Assembly (NCBI GenBank): GCA_046313675.1
Contig: JBKBXU010000276.1
Span: 1 to 6,311, forward strand
From: JBKBXU01 sp046313675
Lineage (GTDB): Bacteria; Bacteroidota; Bacteroidia; Cytophagales; Cytophagaceae
DNA length: 6,311 nt
Reading direction: 5' to 3'
Shown: positions 1-5,758 of the stretch, in pieces
How positions within the stretch are numbered: the first letter of the stretch is position 1
Layout of the letters: every line of letters begins with the position of its first letter
The notes under the pieces: generated by a model
Seen by the model: the letters and a program-made list of their open reading frames with translations, nothing else
Databases searched by the model: none
Told to the model about the DNA's origin: nothing
Made by a program: the position numbers and the translations under genes

Positions 1-65
1 GAATCTATTGCTCTTTTAAGATATTTTTCAAGGTTATAAACAGTGATAATTACAGAAACATCCAT
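1..65 (-). CDS. GT2-family glycosyltransferase, N-terminal fragment cut by the window edge
   Basis: This is the beginning of a gene that continues past the left edge. Reading from an ATG at 65-63 gives MDVSVIITVYNLEKYLKRAI, then D and the first two bases of a further codon. The pattern V-S-V-I-I-x-V-Y-N-x-E-x-Y-L-x-x-A-I-D is the classic first strand and helix of family 2 (GT-A fold) glycosyltransferases, where the VYN region contacts the nucleotide of the donor sugar. Such enzymes add a sugar to a lipid-linked or growing glycan at the inner face of the cytoplasmic membrane. The start lies 24 bases after the stop of the preceding methyltransferase gene and seems to be in the same transcript. 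Another ATG at 61-59 meets a stop after three codons, so 65 is the right start. The catalytic DxD and later motifs lie outside the window, so donor and acceptor cannot be named. Confidence 0.85.
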   Translation of the reverse strand, partial: MDVSVIITVYNLEKYLKRAID

Positions 66-89
66 AAACGTCGATCTTCAGAAGTAAGA

Positions 90-809
90 TTATTTTATTT
101 TTCTGAACAGATAGTTCGGGTTGCGTATTATTAGTTCATATCGTCCTGAAGCTTTTACTTCTTTCATTAGTTTTTTCACACCATTCCATTCAGAACTATC
201 TGCAGAATCATCAAACAGAACAAAACCTCCCTTTTCCAGAAATTTATCAGTATTGATAAAATCCCTTTTAGCAAAAGGGTAAGTATGGTTACCATCAATG
301 TAGCTAAAGCTTATCGGACCTCCTAACTGGACTTCTCTTCCTAAGACATCCTTTGAAAGGGTATTACTTTCCCAAAGTTTAAAAAAGTCATCAGAAAACT
401 CTTCAATAGTAAAAGGAAGATTTTGGCTGCTAAAAAATTTTATATTTCTAATATATGAATCCTTAATATATTGTCGATATTCAGAATGTTTTAAAGAGCT
501 TGTTTCTAAAAACCCATCCTGATTGCCAACCCCTTCAAACATCCATTTATCAGATGTAATCAACCTATTAATTTTAGAGTGTTGCCTAAGATAAAAGCTC
601 ATAATATTTGTTGACAACCCACAAAAAGATCCTATTTCAATAATAGGGTTATCTGATGGCAAGTTTTTTATAGCATAATCAAAACAATAAACATTGCCAT
701 GGTGGAGGAAACCAGCATTGGCATGCTTAATGTATCCAACATACTGATGATCTTCATGTTTGTAGGAAAGCTTTTCAAAAAACAAGCTTACTAATCGACT
801 AAAATTCAT
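90..809 (-). CDS. Class I SAM-dependent methyltransferase (Methyltransf_24-like)
   Basis: A 239-residue soluble protein with a Rossmann-type SAM-dependent methyltransferase core. Motif I is IIEIGSFCGLST at residues 56-67, the glycine-rich loop that binds SAM. A later acidic strand, SFSYIDGNHTY (167-177), is followed by GGFVLFDD (194-201). The YIDGxHxY...GGxxxFDD layout is typical of the Methyltransf_24/cephalosporin-hydroxylase-like group often found in O-antigen and capsule clusters. It probably transfers a methyl group from SAM to a sugar or another small group of the glycan or its precursor in the cytoplasm; the target cannot be read from the sequence. The ATG at 809-807 is 21 bases after the stop of the FkbM gene upstream, with an A/T-rich leader and no Shine-Dalgarno. 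It is not related in sequence to the two FkbM proteins nearby, so it is a separate recruitment rather than a duplicate. Confidence 0.85.
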   Translation of the reverse strand: MNFSRLVSLFFEKLSYKHEDHQYVGYIKHANAGFLHHGNVYCFDYAIKNLPSDNPIIEIGSFCGLSTNIMSFYLRQHSKINRLITSDKWMFEGVGNQDGFLETSSLKHSEYRQYIKDSYIRNIKFFSSQNLPFTIEEFSDDFFKLWESNTLSKDVLGREVQLGGPISFSYIDGNHTYPFAKRDFINTDKFLEKGGFVLFDDSADSSEWNGVKKLMKEVKASGRYELIIRNPNYLFRKIK

Positions 810-830
810 TATAAATAGTTTAATAGTGAT

Positions 831-1613
831 CTATTTTCTTGCGACTGCCAAATAATTAATGCATGCAAAAATTTCATGTATTGTCTTATAATGTTTAATT
901 TCCCTGATCCCATCAGGTAAAACTCTATAAATAATGTAATTATCTTTTAGTAATTCATAAAAATCCCGAAAAAAAGTACGGGAAACAATATTGCATTCTC
1001 CCATTTCAAATTGAATAAATTTTATTCTACGTTCTCTGATCATTTCTGTTGCTCCCAAAAGAACATTATATTCATGTCCTTCGACGTCCACTTTAAGAAA
1101 ATCAATTTCAGAAATCCTATTCGAATTACAGAAACCGGTAATGGTAGATAAATTAATTTCTTCTTCTTCTGTAAATTCAGTAAGCGGATTATTACCATAA
1201 AGTGAGCTTAAACCAGTACTTTCACTTGTATGATAGAGGATCAGCTTTTGTTCTTTATCTCCAAAGCCTAAATTATTTAAAATTATTCCATCAATATGGG
1301 AAACATTACGCTTTAATTTCTCAAAGGTTTTTTTTGAAGGTTCAAAGCAATATATTTTTGATCTTTCCCCTATAATATTGGATAAAGACAAAGAATAATG
1401 ACCTTCGTTTGCACCGATATCAAATATTACTCCATTGATTTTACCCTTCAAAACATTTTTGACTATCCATAATTCACCGCTTTCCTCAAACCTGGCACCA
1501 CCCCAGAAATTCATTCCTACAATACTATAGCTGTGTAATTTTTCCCATAAAGGTTGCAACGAGGAACTGCGTAAAATTTTATTTAAAATAATATTTTTAA
1601 AAAAATACTTCAT
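831..1613 (-). CDS. FkbM-family SAM-dependent methyltransferase
   Basis: A 260-residue protein with the FkbM (Methyltransf_21) signature. Motif I, VIFDIGANEGHYS, is at residues 62-74. The acidic ribose-binding end of strand 2, YCFEPSKKTFEKL, is at 88-100. The hallmark IDFLKVDVEGHEYNVLLGA is at 170-188, followed by FIQFEMGE (199-206). FkbM proteins are O-methyltransferases named after the FK506 tailoring enzyme, and many sit in bacterial polysaccharide clusters where they probably methylate sugar hydroxyls. The N-terminal 40 residues are basic and moderately hydrophobic but show no signal peptide. The ATG at 1613 is only 2 bases after the TAA of the GT61 gene, which points to coupled translation. 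A run of eight A residues on the coding strand (1328-1335) encodes part of the region just after the FEP motif. The family is clear; the methylated position is unknown. Confidence 0.9.
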   Translation of the reverse strand: MKYFFKNIILNKILRSSSLQPLWEKLHSYSIVGMNFWGGARFEESGELWIVKNVLKGKINGVIFDIGANEGHYSLSLSNIIGERSKIYCFEPSKKTFEKLKRNVSHIDGIILNNLGFGDKEQKLILYHTSESTGLSSLYGNNPLTEFTEEEEINLSTITGFCNSNRISEIDFLKVDVEGHEYNVLLGATEMIRERRIKFIQFEMGECNIVSRTFFRDFYELLKDNYIIYRVLPDGIREIKHYKTIHEIFACINYLAVARK

Positions 1614-1615
1614 AG

Positions 1616-2635
1616 TTAATTAAGCATTTGGATTACATTTTTCCTTAATTCCTCAATATCGATATTCAGATCGGCATATTTTGAGGACTTTGTTTCATCA
1701 ACAGGATCAGCAAATTGATAATAATAATCTAGATCCAATGCAGAAGCCAAGTTATAATAATGCAAATATCCTGTTTCCCCCTTTTTACGGAATTCCAAGA
1801 TTTTTGAACCCGATTTCATAAACATTATATTTGTCAGACCAGCTCCATGGATAGAAACTAAACATTGAGCATTGTAAGATATAAATACCTGTTCCGGAAA
1901 AGATAAATCCTCAAAAAAAACATCTTTAAAACCATACTCTGCCAAAAAACTTATTACCTCTTGTTCGTTTTTGATCTGCCGTATAGAAGTCTTTTTTCTT
2001 TTAATATATAATCTGTCCCCTACAGGTTTATAATCATCTTTTGATTTATAAAAATTAATGTAAAAATCTCTTACTTCTCCGAAAAGCTTAGGATTATAAT
2101 GTTGTTCTGCTCCAAAGGGTGAAAATGAAATCAAATGCGGCACATGCAGATAAGTATTTGAAGAGATATATTTAACATCTTCCGAATTTATTCCAAAAGG
2201 TTCAAGGGAGGCAATTTGAAAACCTTTATAACCTTCAGGAAGAATAATTTTTGCATTCTTAAGATCATTTTTACCTAAAAATAATTTAGGAATAGCCTCA
2301 GTTAACCAATGATAATAACAATCACATAAATTATTAAAAACCAATAGGTATCCTAAATCCTCATTGACCCTACTTCTCTTCCTGAAAAATAAATTATAAA
2401 GGGTATATATATATCCCAATTTATACTTGTAATATGGTTTAACTGAATGAAAGTAAGTTTTCAGAAATGAAAAAATCGTTCCTGCATATGAAACATTCAC
2501 ATTGTCCAGTTCGATACGATAAACCTCCTGGGTTGAATATTCAAGTCCTTCAAAAAATGGCCTATCTTCTTCTTTAAAATTTAAAGGCAATTTGTTAGAT
2601 ATATTTCTTGATTTACAAACTAATTCCACTGTCAT
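1616..2635 (-). CDS. GT61-family (DUF563) glycosyltransferase
   Basis: A 339-residue protein of the GT61/DUF563 family. Numbered from the ATG at 2635, it shows CYYHWLTEAIPKLFL at 106-120, the conserved HW-x-x-E/D block. RLYIKRKKTSIRQIKNEQEV follows at 208-227, the 'R-x-Y-I-x-R...R-x-I-x-N-E' block. LVSIHGAGLTNIMFM is at 259-273, the HGAGL-x-N motif near the donor site. Bacterial members are retaining or inverting sugar transferases found in O-antigen and capsule loci; the sugar is not predictable. No membrane segment is evident. The frame is open to an ATG at 2761, but that would overlap the GT4 gene by 122 bases and add 42 residues (rich in Lys/Arg/Leu) that resemble no GT61 sequence and are explained as the GT4 gene read out of frame. 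The ATG at 2635 lies 4 bases after the GT4 stop codon and is the better start. Confidence 0.88.
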   Translation of the reverse strand: MTVELVCKSRNISNKLPLNFKEEDRPFFEGLEYSTQEVYRIELDNVNVSYAGTIFSFLKTYFHSVKPYYKYKLGYIYTLYNLFFRKRSRVNEDLGYLLVFNNLCDCYYHWLTEAIPKLFLGKNDLKNAKIILPEGYKGFQIASLEPFGINSEDVKYISSNTYLHVPHLISFSPFGAEQHYNPKLFGEVRDFYINFYKSKDDYKPVGDRLYIKRKKTSIRQIKNEQEVISFLAEYGFKDVFFEDLSFPEQVFISYNAQCLVSIHGAGLTNIMFMKSGSKILEFRKKGETGYLHYYNLASALDLDYYYQFADPVDETKSSKYADLNIDIEELRKNVIQMLN

Positions 2636-2642
2636 CCTTCTA
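2633..2642 (-). promoter_or_regulatory. Stop-start junction TAG-AAGG-ATG deciding the GT61 start
   Basis: On the coding strand the GT4 stop TAG (2642-2640) is followed by AAGG and then by the ATG (2635-2633) of the GT61 gene. AAGG touches the ATG and is too close to act as a normal Shine-Dalgarno sequence, so re-initiation by ribosomes finishing the GT4 gene is the likely mode. Much the same layout, with the same TAG stop and 4-base gap, precedes the epimerase gene. The site supports the shorter GT61 protein over a start 126 bases upstream. Confidence 0.6.
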
Positions 2643-3905
2643 TCTTTTATCCCTATCTTCAATAAGATCAATAATAGGTGAAAGTCTTTTCTCGCTATTG
2701 AATTTCTCAATAATTTTTTTCCTGGCATTTCTCCCCATTTCAACTCTTTTATCTTCATCATTAAGCATTTCTATTATTGAATGAGCAATGCTATTTTCAT
2801 CCATATCACATAAAATCCCGTCAATATTATGATCTATTATTTTATCTGCATCTTCTACATTGGTAACTACAGGATGAATCCCTCGTTCCATTGCTTCAAT
2901 AAGGCTAAAATTGCAAAAAACCAAGGTAGCAGGTAAAACAAACACAGAAGCTCTATCATAAAACCTTCTGGGATCCGGATCCCAAAATCCAATCTCAACA
3001 TCCCCCTTAATATTTAAAGCATCAAGCTCCCTTTTAACATAATCAATATCTTCCGGACTTCTGGCTCCTATGATACTAAATTCTACATCAGGAAATTTTG
3101 TTTTAACAAGGGGGATAGCCTTAATAAGCAAGTCTAAGCGTCTGAAACTCTTGAAACCATTTAAAAACAGGACATTCCTATTTTTTTTTGAGAAGTCAGG
3201 CTCTTTCCAAACTTTCACTCTGTTATAATCAAAATAAAATTTAGATCTCGGCAAACCATATTTATCATAAATTTCAAAAAGGCCTAATTCTCTATAAAAA
3301 ACTTTATCAGAAGATTTTAAAATTGACACATACCTTTTTGCGGTCAGATAAGACACGCGATGTTCTTTAAATCCATGCCACACACCTCTTTCTATAGAAA
3401 TTACCTTGGTACGGAATAATTTGGAAAGTTTCACTCCGAAATATTGCCTGTAAGCATCTCCTTCAAAATATACTTCAATGCAGCAAGGTTTTAAGTTAAT
3501 AAGTGCCTGAGCAAATTTTATATTGTCTATAGTAATTGAAGAATTATATTTAAATATTTCTGTTTTAAATGGCAAAGAATGTTTCATTCCAGTCCATTCA
3601 AAAGAGAACATTATAGGCTGGTATCCTTTTTCAAGATATCCGATTCCTCTTTCAGCGGTTTTATTAATTACGTGTTCCAAACCTATAAAAAAAATTTTTT
3701 TCTCTTTAGTAGCCTTATTTTTAAGAAGAACATAAATTGCAATGATCGGAAATGTTAAATACGCAAAAAAAACATCAAGTAGATGTAAAGGAGCAAAAAC
3801 TACCTTTCTGAAGAGTTTATTTAGAAAAACTTTTAGTACCGAATTACTATTTCTTGAACTTTCTTCTTTTAAAATTTCCCATTTCCTAAGAATGAAGTTT
3901 TTCAT
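2640..3905 (-). CDS. GT4-like (GT-B fold) glycosyltransferase with N-terminal hydrophobic segment
   Basis: A 421-residue protein whose C-terminal half has the GT4/Glycos_transf_1 pattern. NVLFLNGFKSFRRLDLLIKAI (residues 244-264) matches the start of the donor domain. FPDVEFSIIGA is at 271-281 and RFYDRASVFVLPA at 314-326. LIEAMERGIHPVV at 335-347 is the 'LEAMA-x-G-x-PVV' segment that binds the nucleotide sugar. The N-terminal half is the acceptor domain (IFFIGLEH from 71). A hydrophobic stretch at about 36-61, followed by KNKATKEKK, could hold it on the inner face of the cytoplasmic membrane. In the EX7E motif the second Glu is E337 but the first position is Val329 (segment TLVFCNFSLIE), so one normally conserved acidic residue is missing. 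The ATG overlaps the epimerase stop as ATGA, which supports this start and coupled translation. Donor and acceptor are unknown. By its place after the epimerase it resembles wbpJ in P. aeruginosa, but that is only positional. Confidence 0.85.
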   Translation of the reverse strand: MKNFILRKWEILKEESSRNSNSVLKVFLNKLFRKVVFAPLHLLDVFFAYLTFPIIAIYVLLKNKATKEKKIFFIGLEHVINKTAERGIGYLEKGYQPIMFSFEWTGMKHSLPFKTEIFKYNSSITIDNIKFAQALINLKPCCIEVYFEGDAYRQYFGVKLSKLFRTKVISIERGVWHGFKEHRVSYLTAKRYVSILKSSDKVFYRELGLFEIYDKYGLPRSKFYFDYNRVKVWKEPDFSKKNRNVLFLNGFKSFRRLDLLIKAIPLVKTKFPDVEFSIIGARSPEDIDYVKRELDALNIKGDVEIGFWDPDPRRFYDRASVFVLPATLVFCNFSLIEAMERGIHPVVTNVEDADKIIDHNIDGILCDMDENSIAHSIIEMLNDEDKRVEMGRNARKKIIEKFNSEKRLSPIIDLIEDRDKR

Positions 3906-4948
3906 ATCAATGTTTTTTTTATTATCTCCACCATTCCCGAAGCAGAATGTCCATTCCCGTATAGGTTAGCATCATAATTAACCGGTTCCGGCTTTGCGAT
4001 GAGCTCAGGTAATTGTTCCAGGTCATTAAATAATAATTGATTCCATCCCTGATAGGTAGTTTCAACCCATTCCGTTTCCGGACGTAAAGTAATGCACTTC
4101 TTTTTCAACCAATATGCTTCTTTTTGAATACCACCGGAATCGGTAATCACGCAACTTGAAAACTTTTGAAAAGAAAGTGCTTCAAAATATCCTACAGGAG
4201 GAATAAATTCAATGTTTTTAGTATCTTCTAAATCAATATCAAATTGCTTTATTCTGTTCAGAGTCCTTGGATGGATGGAGAATACAATTTTGGTATTGAT
4301 TGAATCAAGGGCTTTTAAAATTTTAAAAATTCTCTCTTTACCATCTGTATTGTATGGCCTGTGAATAGTAACAAAAACATATGGAGTGCCTTTTTGGGGA
4401 TCTTTTAAAAATTTACCAGCCAGAGTAAGCATGTCTTTCATTACATCTCCGCAGATATGTACATTTCTGGAAACACCTTCTTTTATTAGATTTTCTTCAG
4501 CAGCTTTTGAAGGACAAAATAAAATTTCTGAAACATGATCGGTCAAAATTCTATTGATTTCTTCAGGCATGGATTTATTATAGCTTCTCAAACCAGCCTC
4601 CACATGGACAATAGGGATGCTTAATTTAGAGGCAGCCAAAGCACCCGCAAGAGTAGAATTGGTGTCTCCATATACCAGAACAAAATCAGGTTTTTCATCA
4701 ACCAGAATTTTCTCAATTTCAACCAGCATATGACCGGTTTGCTCCCCGTGTAAAACTCCCGAAGTACTTAATTGAAATTCAGGCCTGGGAATATTCAGCT
4801 GATCAAAAAAGATCTTACTCATATTCTCGTCATAATGCTGCCCTGTATGAATAGTTTTTGCAACAAAAAACTTACTCAATTCCAAAATCATAGGTGCATG
4901 CTTGATAAACTGAGGTCTGGCTCCAACTATAGCAATTATTTTTTTCAA
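3902..4948 (-). CDS. wecB: Non-hydrolysing UDP-GlcNAc 2-epimerase family (WecB/WbpI-like)
   Basis: A 348-residue cytoplasmic enzyme of the non-hydrolysing UDP-N-acetylglucosamine 2-epimerase family, near the usual length. Motifs in order are IVGARPQFIK (residues 7-16), HTGQHYDENMS (34-44), VYGDTNSTLAGALAA (92-106), HVEAGLRS (115-122), MPEEINR (127-133), GDVMKD (167-172), IHRPYNTD (195-202), IHPRT (225-229), ITDSGGIQKEA (268-278) and TLRPETEWVE (287-296). D95, E117, E130 and H196 align with residues known to be catalytic in E. coli WecB (D95, E117, E131, H213). The family inverts C2 of UDP-GlcNAc to give UDP-ManNAc. The TGQHxDxxMS and TEWVE variants and the AGALAASKL stretch look more like P. 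aeruginosa WbpI, which acts on UDP-GlcNAc(3NAc)A, so the substrate is open. The start is TTG at 4948-4946; there is no in-frame ATG before an upstream stop, and the next internal Met (20) would remove the conserved RPQFIK. It begins 4 bases after the FkbM stop. Confidence 0.93.
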   Translation of the reverse strand: MKKIIAIVGARPQFIKHAPMILELSKFFVAKTIHTGQHYDENMSKIFFDQLNIPRPEFQLSTSGVLHGEQTGHMLVEIEKILVDEKPDFVLVYGDTNSTLAGALAASKLSIPIVHVEAGLRSYNKSMPEEINRILTDHVSEILFCPSKAAEENLIKEGVSRNVHICGDVMKDMLTLAGKFLKDPQKGTPYVFVTIHRPYNTDGKERIFKILKALDSINTKIVFSIHPRTLNRIKQFDIDLEDTKNIEFIPPVGYFEALSFQKFSSCVITDSGGIQKEAYWLKKKCITLRPETEWVETTYQGWNQLLFNDLEQLPELIAKPEPVNYDANLYGNGHSASGMVEIIKKTLI

Positions 4949-4955
4949 TTTCCTA
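4946..4955 (-). promoter_or_regulatory. Stop-start junction TAG-GAAA-TTG deciding the epimerase start
   Basis: The FkbM gene ends in TAG (4955-4953); four bases later comes TTG (4948-4946), the only start candidate that keeps the N-terminal motif MKKIIAIVGARPQF. In frame upstream there are only five sense codons before a TAA at 4966-4964. The AGG inside TAGGAAA is a weak Shine-Dalgarno-like match about 3 bases from the TTG. The closeness to the upstream stop suggests that re-initiation helps this rare start codon. Confidence 0.6.
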
Positions 4956-5753
4956 AATAAATTTTAATGGCAAAAGTGAAACATAAATATCACCACATCC
5001 AGAGTTCAAAAAGTTAGCGTTTTCTAATTCTTTAGAAAAATCTTCATAGGAAAGAAAAGCGGGTAAAGCCAACACCATACTCTCCCCAATGGAATAATTA
5101 TATTTATAGTCAGAATTCAAAGAATTTATTTTTTCTAAACATTTTTTTGTTGAAGCAATATCTTCTGGCACTGTGTATTCAAAGGACAAAGTATTTATTA
5201 CCTTAGAAAGACCACTTAGAACTTCATATTCAAATCCTTCAACATCAATTTTACAAAAAGATGGTTGTCCATATTGGTCTATTAAATCATCTAAAGAAAC
5301 CATCTCCATTTCTGTCTCTTTTTTCCATGACCTGCCCTTAAACCTATTCTCACTTACTTTACCTACCCAATCAGAGGAAAAAGTATTTGTGGTAGGATCA
5401 TCAGAAATATACATTTTCCGCATTTCTTTTTTTGACCCCACACCTTTATTAATCAGAAAAATTTTGTTATTATATTTTAATTTTAAATAATCATAGCAAG
5501 GCTTATATGGTTCTATGGCGACTATCCTGGCTTTGCATTTTAACAAAACATCGACACGGCTCCCCATATGAGCCCCTACATCAAAACATAGATCTCCTTC
5601 ATTTACAAATTTTGAATAAAAGGCAAAAAAACGTTCCTTTTGCTTTTCCAGCTTTTTATCTCCTTGGTTCGGAAAGTATTTTTTTTGTATAAAAACTAAA
5701 AACGGATAAACTTTTATCCTTACCAAAAATGATTTTATTATTTTTTTTATCAT
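4953..5753 (-). CDS. FkbM-family SAM-dependent methyltransferase
   Basis: A 266-residue FkbM (Methyltransf_21) protein, numbered from the ATG at 5753. LCFDVGAHMGSRVDVLL at residues 55-71 is the SAM-binding motif I. IVAIEPYKPCYDYL (77-90) carries the acidic residue expected to bind the SAM ribose. SFCKIDVEGFEYEVLSGL (165-182) is the family hallmark, followed by LSFEYTVPED (189-198). The first 28 residues are basic and hydrophobic (FLVRIKVYPFLVFIQKKY), perhaps a membrane-surface helix. It is expected to O-methylate a sugar or glycan intermediate. It shares family motifs with the protein at 831-1613 but is otherwise clearly different, so it is not a recent duplicate. It sits between the amidotransferase and the epimerase, where P. 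aeruginosa has a glycosyltransferase gene (wbpH). The frame also offers a TTG at 5762, overlapping the upstream stop, but the ATG three codons later is preferred. An A8 run lies just after the start. Confidence 0.9.
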   Translation of the reverse strand: MIKKIIKSFLVRIKVYPFLVFIQKKYFPNQGDKKLEKQKERFFAFYSKFVNEGDLCFDVGAHMGSRVDVLLKCKARIVAIEPYKPCYDYLKLKYNNKIFLINKGVGSKKEMRKMYISDDPTTNTFSSDWVGKVSENRFKGRSWKKETEMEMVSLDDLIDQYGQPSFCKIDVEGFEYEVLSGLSKVINTLSFEYTVPEDIASTKKCLEKINSLNSDYKYNYSIGESMVLALPAFLSYEDFSKELENANFLNSGCGDIYVSLLPLKFI

Positions 5754-5758
5754 TACAA

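Noticed and set aside
810..830. Possible promoter or terminator between the two methyltransferase genes
   Set aside because: The 21-base gap has no inverted repeat with a T-run and no convincing -33/-7 pair; it is simply A/T-rich spacer.
3687..3701. A8T7 palindrome as a terminator-like or binding site
   Set aside because: It lies inside the GT4 coding region encoding a normal Lys-Lys-Ile-Phe-Phe strand and has no G/C-rich stem, so it was kept only as a homopolymer remark.
3523..3969. Two open plus-strand frames (3523-3735 and 3742-3969)
   Set aside because: They lie opposite the well-supported GT4 gene and the epimerase end, have low-complexity translations without recognisable domains, and come from open antisense frames in A/T-rich DNA.
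4772..5692. Plus-strand open frames at 4772-4960, 5173-5490 and 5507-5692
   Set aside because: All are opposite conserved motifs of the epimerase and the FkbM gene, and their products show no family pattern or start context.
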